A program made the translations under genes and the position numbers. A stretch of 64,000 nucleotides of DNA from Okeania hirsuta (GTDB taxonomy: Bacteria > Cyanobacteriota > Cyanobacteriia > Cyanobacteriales > Microcoleaceae), in the NCBI RefSeq assembly GCF_003838195.1, contig NZ_RCBY01000716.1:50659-114658 (forward strand), written 5' to 3'. Below are positions 41,201-48,563 of the stretch, piece after piece; within the stretch, counting starts at the first letter, position 1, and every line of letters starts with the position of its first letter. Under the pieces are notes generated by a model. It was not told where the DNA came from. It did not search any database and worked only from the letters and a program-made list of their open reading frames with translations.

Positions 41201-42946
41201 ACTGTGAATCAAAAACGACTGGAGAGTAGTGGGGTGACTCTCATAGAAACAGACAGGGGAATGCAGGCATTGGAGTCATTGTTATCTGACTCAGAGAGTC
41301 AAGTAGCAGTATTGCCCGTTAATTGGTCAAAATTCCTTAAGGCACTACCACGGGATCAAAAGACAATATTTATTGAGAATTTGATTTCCACTGAGTCATC
41401 ATCAAGTAAAAAATCGGCATTTAGAGAACAATTAGAATCAGCAGCAATTGCAGAACGTCAGGAGTTATTAACCAATCACGTTCGCTCTTTGATAGCTAAA
41501 ACCTTAGGTTGGTCAGATCCACAAAAGATAGCAATGCACGAACCTTTTATTGACTTAGGATTAGATTCTTTGATGACAGTAGAATTGAAAAATAGGTTGG
41601 AGTCAAGTTTAGAGACAAATTTGATTTCTACATTATTATTTGACTATCCTACTCTGAAGGCGTTGGTAGAGTATTTACCTGATGTAATTCCTCTGGAATT
41701 TTCTGTAACAGATAGCTCAGATAAAGAAGATAATAACTTGTCTGGTGAGGAAATTGATTTTAAAGCTGAAGTAATTGTAGACCCGACAATTGTTATTAGT
41801 ACTACAGTTAAGCAGAATATTGTGGAACCTCAGAATATTTTCTTAACAGGAGCGACAGGTTTTATTGGAACTTATTTGCTTGATGAGTTATTGCAAACAA
41901 CTTCAGCAAATATATACTGTCTAATTCGGGCTAATGATATTGATTCAGCTAAACAGAAACTCAAAGATAAACTAGAATCTTATTGGCTCTGGGATGAGGA
42001 GAAATTTGGCTCTAGAGTTATCCCTGTAGTGGGAGATTTATCTAGTAAATTGTTCGGACTACCAACAGAAGAGTTTAACTTACTTGCCAACCAGATTGAT
42101 GTTATTTATCATAGTGGAGCTTGGACTAATCATCTTTACCCCTACAGTATACTCAAGCCTACTAATGTTATAGGAACTCAAGAAGTTTTAAGATTGGCTG
42201 GTCAAACTTATGTCAAACCTGTGCATTTTATGTCTACTTATATAGTTTTACTATCATCCACTAACGAGCAAGGTACAGCCATTCTTGAATCTGAACCTTT
42301 GAGTGATGAAGCTAATAATTTGACAAATGGTTACTTCCAAAGTAAATGGGTAGCGGAAAAGTTAGTAGCGGCGGGGAGGGAACTAGGAATTCCTACCTGT
42401 ATATATCGCTTAACGACGATAACAGCAGATGCTAATACTGGTGCTAGTAGGATTGATGATATAGTTTGTCGCTATGTTATGGGTTGTATTGAATTAGGAA
42501 TGGTACCAACTTTAGAAGGTAAATTAGAGAACTGGGTTCCTATAAATGAAACAACTAAAGCGGTTGTTCACTTGTCTCAGCAAGAGGCATCTTTGGGCAA
42601 AACATTTAATTTAGTCAATCCTAAATCCACATCTTGGAACAATGTATTTGATTTTATTTGCTCTTTAGTTCCCTCTGTGAAAAAAGTTTCATCAAATGAT
42701 TGGCAGATAGCTTTATCGAATCATCCCGAAAACTCGGTTTATCCTTACTTTTTTGGGGTGCAGGCTGGAACAGGCAAATTGACAGAAGAAGAGTCCAACG
42801 TACTTTCAGGCGTTACTATTGACGATCGCAATACTAAAAATGGGTTGCTCGGCAGTGAAATTGCCTTTAGCTCTATAGACAAGCAATACCTAGAAAAAAT
42901 GCTTTCATATTTGAACAAAAGTGGCTTTCTAAATTTACCTTCTTAG
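35213..42946 (+). CDS. Terminal PKS module KS-AT-DH-ER-KR-ACP-thioester reductase
   Basis: Protein of 2,577 aa. It has an N-terminal helical docking segment, KS (Cys207), AT (Ser671, malonyl HAFHS), DH with intact His976 (DHQVFEQVLFP), and ER (about 1463-1795, [10 protein letters not shown]). The KR starts near 1812 ([17 protein letters not shown]), and ACP Ser is 2119. The C-terminal SDR-type reductase (about 2208-2560) has the FLTGATGFIGTYLLDEL nucleotide loop, HFMSTYIVLL and a YFQSKWVAE active-site motif. There is no thioesterase. The reductase should release the chain as an aldehyde (or alcohol). An AGGAGGAA ribosome-binding site lies at 35200-35207. A terminator follows, so this is the end of the main PKS transcript. 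Confidence 0.95.
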   Translation: MELNSPEKLSNEQRLLLKLKQATAKIQALQAATTEPIAIVGMSCRFPGGASTPQAFWDVLQNGVDTIAEVPKERWHLDDYYDPDPETPGKMYSRYGGFINGVQEFDANFFGISPKETTHLDPQHRLLLEVTWEALENSGNNPQQLKGSQTGVFVGICTNDYTSRIFSQGLEKIDAYMSSGNSHSTASGRISYTLGLVGPNLVVDTSCSSSLVSIHLACSSLRNKECNLALAGGVNLLLSPELSLALSQGRMLSVDGRCKTFDASANGYVRGDGCGIIVLKRLSDAVANKDNILAVIRGSAINQDGPSSGLTVPNGPSQVAVIRQAMANGGIDAADISYIEAHGTGTSLGDPIEAEALGTVFGKTHSQEQPLIIGSAKTNIGHTEGAAGVAGLMKLVLQLQHQQIAPSLHFNEPNPYINWSQLPVQVSTNLTPWETNGKSRIAGVSSFGFSGTNAHIILEEAPREGNSKQATGNSEDDLERAVHILTLSAKSETALSELVNSYQNYLTIHPELGVADICYTANIGRGQFHHRLAVIARNQQELIEKLRENQEGEEVTGIYSGELTNNTTGNKIAFLFTGQGSQYANMGRELYEQAPTFREAINQCEEILSSVETFQEKSLRDILYSEATDNSGSSLIDQTAYTQPVLFAIEYALFKLWESWGIKPDVVMGHSVGEYVAATVAGVFSLEDGLKLISTRGRLMQKLPAGGEMVSVMTSESKVLETLKAMSLEEKVAIAAMNGPQSIVISGESESVRAIATKLESAGIKTKQLQVSHAFHSPLMEPMLAEFETVANQITYNQPRISIISNLTGTKADNSITTAQYWVSHVRQPVKFAQGMKELSEQGYETFLEIGPKPILLGMGRQCLPEVGVWLPSLRPGVDEWQQLLSSLGQLYVQGVKVDWLGFDRDYNREKVLLPTYPFQREKYWIEINNGYQQKLSLSKYLHPLLGEKVDLAGIDEQYRFQSYLSPKSPDYLKDHQVFEQVLFPGTGYLELAMAAGKNIFSSQEQVVVSDVVIARGLILPETEIKKVQTVVSPSEDNSYKFEVFSGSEIDNQRTLEWKLHSEGKIYSEPIAKDKETIDLEQYQKDCTQVIEVEEHYEKCKSLGLDYGNCFQGLKQLWKGKGKVLGEIVLPDELIENVTDYQLHPALLDVALQITGYALAQSDTDDQTYLPLGIDKLRVYRRTISKVWAIGQVQENSLTANIFLVDNQGTVLAKLEGFKVMATTADVLLKSMQPDISHWYYKVDWQAQELPPTNPSTASSKWLILAEDTQLIEALQNKEQECIQVSPGETYKQLSPQHYQINPNNEEEFQQLLAENSGITGVVHFWGVQKSENKENLELDKIQENICASALHLVHAILESNSETTPQLWLVTQGTQSVNKDSEVINPEYGSLWGFGGIVAIEHIDLKCKRFDCDPEANIEQNLDSLVAELLSENIEDQIAIRQGNRYVARLGRKPQQQTMSAPGQPVQLKLPEYGLIDNLGWQPMQRPVPEVNEVEIEVAAVGLNFRDVLNALGLLKDYYAEHLGITSAQQLTFGLECTGTISAVGAEVSRWQVGDEVIVNMLHDGFSSFITVPAEAEYLMAKPKQMSFSEAATLPLTFSTAYYGLQQLAKIKPGDRVLIHAAAGGVGQAAVQIAQQAGAEVFATASPPKWEFLKSLGIKHIMNSRTLDFADQIMEITEGKGVDVVLNSLNGDYIPKNLEVLSPQGRFVEIGKIGIWEPQQVQEKRPDVSYFAFDLGQVSHEQPEAMVQVSEGLTHKWNQGELVALPHKVFSSTQITEAFQYMQQAKNIGKVVIEMPQLSIDSKSIQAEGSYLVTGGLGALGLELAKWMVTQGAKHLVLSGRRTPNENAQKVIEDLETAGASVSVLLGDISRQEDVAQTLETISTSLPPLKGVIHAAGVLDDGLVQNLTWQRFTKVMAPKVQGTWNLHQLTKDLPLDFFVCFSSMAAILGAPGQANYSAANSFMDALVHYRRGLGLPGLSINWGGWGSVGMTARLDTVNQKRLESSGVTLIETDRGMQALESLLSDSESQVAVLPVNWSKFLKALPRDQKTIFIENLISTESSSSKKSAFREQLESAAIAERQELLTNHVRSLIAKTLGWSDPQKIAMHEPFIDLGLDSLMTVELKNRLESSLETNLISTLLFDYPTLKALVEYLPDVIPLEFSVTDSSDKEDNNLSGEEIDFKAEVIVDPTIVISTTVKQNIVEPQNIFLTGATGFIGTYLLDELLQTTSANIYCLIRANDIDSAKQKLKDKLESYWLWDEEKFGSRVIPVVGDLSSKLFGLPTEEFNLLANQIDVIYHSGAWTNHLYPYSILKPTNVIGTQEVLRLAGQTYVKPVHFMSTYIVLLSSTNEQGTAILESEPLSDEANNLTNGYFQSKWVAEKLVAAGRELGIPTCIYRLTTITADANTGASRIDDIVCRYVMGCIELGMVPTLEGKLENWVPINETTKAVVHLSQQEASLGKTFNLVNPKSTSWNNVFDFICSLVPSVKKVSSNDWQIALSNHPENSVYPYFFGVQAGTGKLTEEESNVLSGVTIDDRNTKNGLLGSEIAFSSIDKQYLEKMLSYLNKSGFLNLPS

Positions 42947-42957
42947 AGCTAATTTAG

Positions 42958-42994
42958 AAAAAAAGCTACTTTGGAGAAAAGTAGCTTTTTCTTG
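42958..42994 (+). terminator. Rho-independent terminator after the PKS operon
   Basis: A perfect 11-bp stem (AAAAAGCTACT at 42960-42970, AGTAGCTTTTT at 42980-42990) with a 9-nt loop, ending in a T run, lies 14 bp after the stop codon. Confidence 0.85.
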
Positions 42995-43024
42995 AATTTT
43001 GACAACCCATTTAGGATTGCTTTA

Positions 43025-43033
43025 TGATATAAT
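43025..43033 (+). promoter_or_regulatory. Possible extended -10 promoter for lipocalin-P450 genes
   Basis: TGATATAAT matches an extended -10 element (TGnTATAAT). A TTGACA at 42999-43004 is 23 bp away, which is too far for a normal -35. It lies just after the PKS terminator and about 74 bp before the next ATG, so a separate tailoring transcript is plausible. Confidence 0.4.
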
Positions 43034-43106
43034 TATGAGTAAGTATTTAATGCATTATAGGCATTCTTTATCTCAAAAAAACAAATAATTTAATTAGGGA
43101 ATAAAA

Positions 43107-43616
43107 ATGACACAAGGAACAGAAATGACAGATAGTATAGTTTCAAAAGATGCTCTTGTTGGAACATGGAAGCTTGTTGAAGTGAAATCTGTAGATAACC
43201 AACAAAAAATCAGTTATCCCTATGGGGAAAATCCTGTAGGCTACACCATATATACTCAGGAAGGATATATGTCATCCTCAATTATAATGAGGAATCGCCT
43301 GGGTTTGGGATTACCTATACAAGAAATATTTAATATGGCGTATGGTGGAAAAGCAAAAATAACAAATTTATTTAAATATCTCAGAGCAACTGTTAGATAT
43401 ATTCAGGCAGGGAACAAGTATGCTAGTTATATTTGTAAATATGAAATTAGAGATAATAAACTTATTTACCATATTGAAGTTAGTCTAGTTCCAGATTTTA
43501 TTGGTACAGACCTAGAAATGGCTTTTGAGATTTCAGAAGATACACTTGTAATAACTAGACTATATGGGGATAATAAGGATAATAGCGTTATCGCTAGTTG
43601 GCAACGTGTTTCCTAA
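43107..43616 (+). CDS. Lipocalin-like domain protein
   Basis: Protein of 169 aa matching the lipocalin-like family: an LVGTWKLVEV start, then NPVGYTIYTQEGYMSS, then a series of short beta strands ending in VIASWQRVS. No signal peptide is visible, so it is probably cytosolic. The family includes ligand-binding proteins and some enzymes encoded in biosynthetic clusters; a role in binding or cyclising the released aldehyde is only a guess. AGGGAA at 43097-43102 serves as ribosome-binding site. A decayed copy of the last part of this gene lies at 49,561-49,645. Confidence 0.8.
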   Translation: MTQGTEMTDSIVSKDALVGTWKLVEVKSVDNQQKISYPYGENPVGYTIYTQEGYMSSSIIMRNRLGLGLPIQEIFNMAYGGKAKITNLFKYLRATVRYIQAGNKYASYICKYEIRDNKLIYHIEVSLVPDFIGTDLEMAFEISEDTLVITRLYGDNKDNSVIASWQRVS

Positions 43617-43640
43617 GAAGAACTGGGTGACAAGGAAATT

Positions 43641-43667
43641 GAGTCTTTCTTCTTAGGAGAAAGACTC
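43641..43667 (+). terminator. Hairpin after lipocalin-like gene
   Basis: Perfect 10-bp stem (GAGTCTTTCT/AGAAAGACTC) with a 7-nt loop, 24 bp after the stop. No T run follows, so it may be a weak terminator or a transcript-stabilising hairpin before the P450 genes. Confidence 0.45.
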
Positions 43668-43721
43668 TAATAAATATTAGATAGTAACAATTAACATATT
43701 TCTTGTAAAGGAAGCAAAACG

Positions 43722-45077
43722 ATGAAAAAACTGCCAGACGGTCCCAAAACTCCCAAACTTTTGCAGCAACTTCATTGGTTAGGCGATCCCATAGGTTATA
43801 TGGAAGCAGCTGCTCGACAGCCGTATCGGGATATTTTCCAGGCAGAGCCAGTTGGTTTGGGCGAGTCTCCCTTGTTCGTTAGTCACCCCCAAGCATTGCA
43901 GCAGATTTTTACAGATCCGAAGAGTTTTACAGCTCCTGGAGAACTCAACAAGATTTTGACTCCTTTTCTAGGGGATTACTCAATGATAACTCTATCAGGA
44001 AGTAGGCATCGGCGTCGGCGTCAGATGGTGATGCCTTCCTTTCATAACGATCGCATGCTCTTCTACAGTCAACTAATCTGTAACCATGCATCTTTGGCAC
44101 TCGGCCAATTGAAAATTGGTCAAAGGTTTTCGGCTTATACCTCCATGCGAGAGATTTCCCGACGAGTAATCTTAGATGCTATATTTGGCCTTGATCGAGG
44201 AGAACGAGCTGAACTTCTCAGGCAAGGTGTGAAGAATCTATCGGAGATTTTTGATTCTCCCTTAAATTACACCTGGATGTTTTTCCCGATACTGCGAAAG
44301 GATATTGGTCCTTTGAGTTCCTGGGGATACTTTTGTCGCCAAAGGCAGCAAGTTGACGAAATTATCTATGCTGAAATTAGAGAACGACGCTCTTCACCAG
44401 ACCCCAGTCGCAAAGATATCCTCTCCCTATTGATATCAGCCCGAGATGAAACAGGTCAGCCCATGAGTGATGTCGAGTTAAGGGATCAATTAATGCATCT
44501 ACTAACTGCCGGGACTGAAACTGTAACAACGGCAATGACTTGGGGACTGTACTGGATTCATCATCTGCCGGAAGTTAGGGAAAAGCTATTGGCGGAAATG
44601 GATACTTTGGAGGAAAACTCCGATCCAATGAGCATTGTTAAATTGCCTTATTTGACTGCTGTTTGCAATGAAGCACTGCGCATTTATCCCATAGCAATGA
44701 CTTTGTTACCACGGCAAGTGCAAGAGCCAGTTGAACTATTGGGCTATTCTTTACCCCCTGGAAAAGTGTTGATTGTCTGTGTTTATCTCACTCACCACCG
44801 TGAGGATTTATATCCCGAACCGAAGCAGTTTAAGCCCGAGCGCTTTTTAGAACGTAAATACTCTAGCTATGAGTTTCTGCCTTTTGGTGGTGGAAGCCGT
44901 CGCTGTATTGGCGATGCCTTTGGCATGTATGAAATGAAGTTGGTTTTGGCAACTATTCTATCAAAATATAAACTAGAACTGGCCGAACAGAAACCCGTTA
45001 AACCCGAGCGCCGAGGTACTAATATCACCCCTGCTGGGGGAGTGAAAATGATAATGAAAGGTGAGCGATTGGCCTAA
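43722..45077 (+). CDS. Cytochrome P450 (CYP110-like), copy 1
   Basis: P450 of 451 aa. The heme-binding motif is FLPFGGGSRRCIG, with Cys near residue 393. The K-helix motif is EALRIYP, and the I-helix stretch is LLTAGTETVTTAM. The N-terminus (KKLPDGPKTPKLLQQLHW) is typical of cyanobacterial CYP110-type enzymes, with no membrane anchor. It is strongly similar to the next gene, and the two leaders are also similar. It probably oxidises the cyclised polyketide headgroup (hydroxylation or epoxidation). AAAGGAAG lies 8 bp before the ATG. Confidence 0.92.
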   Translation: MKKLPDGPKTPKLLQQLHWLGDPIGYMEAAARQPYRDIFQAEPVGLGESPLFVSHPQALQQIFTDPKSFTAPGELNKILTPFLGDYSMITLSGSRHRRRRQMVMPSFHNDRMLFYSQLICNHASLALGQLKIGQRFSAYTSMREISRRVILDAIFGLDRGERAELLRQGVKNLSEIFDSPLNYTWMFFPILRKDIGPLSSWGYFCRQRQQVDEIIYAEIRERRSSPDPSRKDILSLLISARDETGQPMSDVELRDQLMHLLTAGTETVTTAMTWGLYWIHHLPEVREKLLAEMDTLEENSDPMSIVKLPYLTAVCNEALRIYPIAMTLLPRQVQEPVELLGYSLPPGKVLIVCVYLTHHREDLYPEPKQFKPERFLERKYSSYEFLPFGGGSRRCIGDAFGMYEMKLVLATILSKYKLELAEQKPVKPERRGTNITPAGGVKMIMKGERLA

Positions 45078-45268
45078 GGAACACTTCAGTCTGTCTCTAG
45101 TATAGAGACTCCCACAAAACGATAGATCGATCCTGCCATACTTACTATAGTATCCTAAATACCCTAAAATAAGATGTGATAAGCGATAGGCTCAAAGCAA
45201 GACATTGCCAAAATTGTGTTTCAGTAGTAACAATTAATAATATATTTCTTAATAAAGGAAGTAAAACT

Positions 45269-46669
45269 ATGACAAAACTGCCACAGGGTCCTAAAAGTCC
45301 CAAGTTTTTGCAGCAACTCCATTCATTAGCCGATCCCATAGGTTATATGGAAACAGCTGCCCGACAGCCATATCGGGATATTTTTCCAGCAGATTGTGTT
45401 GGTTTAACTCTTGCTCATGGTTTGGAGGAGTCTCCCCTGTTCGTCAGTAACCCCCAAGCATTGCAGAAGATTTTTACGGATCGTAAGCGATTTACAGCTC
45501 CCGGAGACCTGAACACGATTACACGTCCTTTTTTTGGAGACACTGGACTGACAACTGTGTCAGGACGTCGCCACCAGCGTATGCGGCAGATGGTAATGCC
45601 TCCCTTTCATGGTGCTCGCATGCGCTTCTACGGTAAACTAATCTGCAACCATGCATCTTTGGCGATGGATGAATTAACAGTTGGTCAAGGATTTACTGCT
45701 GGTAGCACTATGCAAGATATATCCCGAGAAGTAATTTTAGAGGCGGTCTTTGGCATTAAGCAAGAAGAACGATTAGAAACCCTCAAGCAAGCTTTGAAGA
45801 ACATATCGGAGATGTTTAATTCTCCTTTAAATGCCCTCTCAATAATTTTACCCATAATGCAAAAGGATCTTGGTCCGCTGAGTCCCTGGGGATACTTTTG
45901 TCGCCAAATGCAGCAAGTTGATGAAATTATCTACTCGGAAATCAGAGAACGACGCTCCTCACCAGATCCTAATCGCACAGATATCCTCTCCCTATTGATA
46001 GAAGCTCGGGATGAAGAAGGTCAACCCCTGACTGATGTCGAATTAAGGGATCAGTTAAGAACTTTAATGAGCGCAGGTCTAGACACTACCGCAACAGCAA
46101 TGACTTGGGCGCTGTACTGGATTCATCATATGCCGGAAGTTACCGAAAAGCTATTGGCAGAACTGGAGACTTTAGAGGAAAACCCCGAACCGACGAGCAT
46201 TGTTAAATTACCTTATTTGACTGCGGTCTGTAATGAAACCCTGCGCATGTGTCCCTCACTAATAACTTTGTTTGCACGGGTTGTGCAAGAGCCAGTAGAA
46301 CTATTGGGCTATTGTTTGCCCCCTGGAAAAGTCTTGATTCCCTGTGTTTATATCACTCACCAGCGGGAGGATTTATATCCCGAACCGAAACAGTTTAAGC
46401 CAGAGCGCTTTTTAGAACGTAAATACTCTAGCTATGAGTTTCTGCCTTTTGGCGGTGGGACTCGTATGTGTATTGGCGACGCCTTTGCCATATATGAAAT
46501 GAAGTTGGTCTTGGCAACTATTCTATCAAAATATAAACTAGAACTGGCCGATCGCAGACCTGTTAAACCTAAGGTTCGAGGTATCACTCTCTTGCCGACT
46601 GGAGGTGTGAAAATGATCATGAAAGGTCAGCGATCGTGTCAAGCAAAACCTCTGGCTGCTACTTTATAG
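45269..46669 (+). CDS. Cytochrome P450 (CYP110-like), copy 2
   Basis: P450 of 466 aa with heme motif FLPFGGGTRMCIG, K-helix ETLRMCP and I-helix LMSAGLDTTATAM. I chose the ATG at 45269 because it gives MTKLPQGPKSPK, matching copy 1, and follows AAAGGAAG; the frame stays open upstream to 45176. The gene came from a tandem duplication with copy 1. The shared 5' leader (AGTAACAATTAA followed by ATATTTCTT) was copied too. A second oxidation on the same product is likely. The substrate-contacting parts (for example the stretches after the heme and I-helix motifs) differ enough to suggest different positions. Confidence 0.92.
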   Translation: MTKLPQGPKSPKFLQQLHSLADPIGYMETAARQPYRDIFPADCVGLTLAHGLEESPLFVSNPQALQKIFTDRKRFTAPGDLNTITRPFFGDTGLTTVSGRRHQRMRQMVMPPFHGARMRFYGKLICNHASLAMDELTVGQGFTAGSTMQDISREVILEAVFGIKQEERLETLKQALKNISEMFNSPLNALSIILPIMQKDLGPLSPWGYFCRQMQQVDEIIYSEIRERRSSPDPNRTDILSLLIEARDEEGQPLTDVELRDQLRTLMSAGLDTTATAMTWALYWIHHMPEVTEKLLAELETLEENPEPTSIVKLPYLTAVCNETLRMCPSLITLFARVVQEPVELLGYCLPPGKVLIPCVYITHQREDLYPEPKQFKPERFLERKYSSYEFLPFGGGTRMCIGDAFAIYEMKLVLATILSKYKLELADRRPVKPKVRGITLLPTGGVKMIMKGQRSCQAKPLAATL

Positions 46670-47106
46670 AACCCCTAAGCGTATTTATTTTTTTATACAT
46701 TGTAAGGGTGGGGAGTATTTTTAATTTTTTCTTCCCACTAGAACTCAATGACTCAAAAAATCTAATCCTGAGTAAAGGTGCCAAATGGATTATATAGAAG
46801 TCATAACAGCTTGAAATTTTCTATCTCGTGAGTTTTGGGATAGTGAGACAAAGTTAATCAATTATATCATATCTGTTAGCATTGGTATTATATAGAGAAT
46901 GCAAGGAAGAAGAAAGAAGCTTTAAGATAAGGAAAAACCTTATATGACCGCAGATATTTCCCTAAACTTTTACACAAACCATACTAACGGAGATCATATT
47001 AATTGTATATTAGTCGGCATCATTGATTAATGCTACAAATAACTTTTGGCACACTCCAAATCATCCCAAACAGAATATGTAATTAATTTTGTGTAGGTGT
47101 TTATTG
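46670..47106. other. Non-coding spacer, 437 bp
   Basis: AT-rich spacer with no convincing gene. It has an imperfect hairpin GTGGGGA/TTCCCAC around a T-rich loop (about 46707-46740) and a short ATAAGG/CCTTAT hairpin (46927-46943). A 28-codon frame at 46944-47030 starts right after that second hairpin, but nothing supports it as a gene. Confidence 0.5.
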
Positions 47107-48420
47107 ATGATTGATAATAGAAAACTCTGTGAACCAGAGCAAGCCTTGGAAATGCTCAATCGCATTACTAATGCATCAAATAATGTGGTGGTGAGCGGGT
47201 GCATATTGGGAACCCTGAGTGAAGAAATTGTCAGACAGGCGCTGGATATTATTCAAGAGCGTCACCCTCGGCTTAATTCTCGGATCGTTGGTGATTTGGA
47301 TAACCTTCGTTTTGAAACTGGTGCAAAAAAAATTCCTTTGCGAGTTGTGGATAAATACCATGAGGAACAATGGCAAGAAATAGTTCTAGAAGAATCAAAC
47401 ACCAAAATTGAGAGTAGTGAAGTGTTGTTGCGAGGTGTACTTATTCAAGAACAGGATTTTAGTGAAAACAGTACTAGCCATCTGATTATCACAATAGATC
47501 ACGCCATCTCGGATGGTTTATCAAGCATTCAGTTATATTCAGATATCTTGAGCTACTGCTCGAAAATTGCCTCTGGCGAGCGACTCGTTCCAGTGTCTAG
47601 CTTACCAGCGCTTCCATCTATAAATGAATTACTTCCCCCATCAACCAAAGGGTTTAGGCGTAATATCAATATCCTTTTGTATTTGCTGCGACTTCAGTTC
47701 AAACTGCTTTGGCACCGACCCAAAAAATTGGGGATTAAAAAGTCTGTACCTCTTGATTCACTACGTTCTGGTAATGTTTATAGAAACTTAGATGCCAACT
47801 TTACTCAAAAGTTGGTTAATCGTTGTCGCCAAGAAAAGACAACAGTACAAGGTGCTTTATGCGCAGCAATGATGTTTGCCGCAGCGAGAAAAATCAGGCC
47901 AGACCAGAAAACGCCAATGTCTTGTCGGAGTATTGTTAATATACGCAAATACTTGAAACCAGTAATCGGCAATGAACACATGGGGATATTGGCTTGTGGT
48001 GTAGATTCATTTCACACTTTAAGCACAAGTACATCCTTTTGGGAATTAGCTCGGGATGTGATCCAGCAGCTAAAAGTTGGTTTAAAGGACAATGGTATAT
48101 TCATTGAGATGTTGCTTATGAGGAAGTTTACTGAGGTTCTTCTGTCTAGCCCTAGTCAACCCAATCTAACAGTGGCAGTCTCTAATATTGGTAGAGTAAA
48201 CATTCCCAAAGCTTACGGTCAATTTGAACTCTCAGAAATAAGTGTCGTTGCCTCACAGCCTACACTTAGGGGGTGTTTTTTTGCTTCTGTTGCAACCTTT
48301 GAGGGGAAAATGTTTTTGCATTTCCCCTTTTCTGTGCCTTTACTTAGCCAGGAAACAATGGAGGCTCTTGTAGATAACGCTCTGTCCTATCTAGATGATG
48401 CTAGCAAGGGAAAAATATAA
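47107..48420 (+). CDS. Condensation-superfamily acyltransferase (PapA/WES-like)
   Basis: Protein of 437 aa from ATG 47107; an upstream TTG at 47089 is also in frame, but TAGGTG lies about 8 bp before the ATG. The catalytic motif HAISDG (HxxxDG, His near 135) in IITIDHAISDGLSS places it with the CoA-dependent acyltransferase/condensation superfamily. A second landmark is the NLTVAVSNIGRVNIP stretch. Related PapA-like enzymes esterify alcohols of lipids and polyketides. Because it follows the P450 genes, it is a candidate O-acyltransferase (for example acetylation of a headgroup hydroxyl). The donor cannot be read from the sequence. Confidence 0.85.
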   Translation: MIDNRKLCEPEQALEMLNRITNASNNVVVSGCILGTLSEEIVRQALDIIQERHPRLNSRIVGDLDNLRFETGAKKIPLRVVDKYHEEQWQEIVLEESNTKIESSEVLLRGVLIQEQDFSENSTSHLIITIDHAISDGLSSIQLYSDILSYCSKIASGERLVPVSSLPALPSINELLPPSTKGFRRNINILLYLLRLQFKLLWHRPKKLGIKKSVPLDSLRSGNVYRNLDANFTQKLVNRCRQEKTTVQGALCAAMMFAAARKIRPDQKTPMSCRSIVNIRKYLKPVIGNEHMGILACGVDSFHTLSTSTSFWELARDVIQQLKVGLKDNGIFIEMLLMRKFTEVLLSSPSQPNLTVAVSNIGRVNIPKAYGQFELSEISVVASQPTLRGCFFASVATFEGKMFLHFPFSVPLLSQETMEALVDNALSYLDDASKGKI

Positions 48421-48563
48421 CGCTAGAGAAGTTAAAATTGACTTATACATATGCCTCTAATTTATTAATTAAATCACAATCCTGATTATAAATACTTAGG
48501 ACTTGCCGAAACGGTACAAAAATGGATATTTCATGAACCAATAACAGTGGATGGCTCGGGTAC

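Noticed and set aside
46944..47030. 28-codon small gene before the acyltransferase
   Set aside because: Short, no known family, and it sits on a small hairpin; nothing beyond an open frame supports it.
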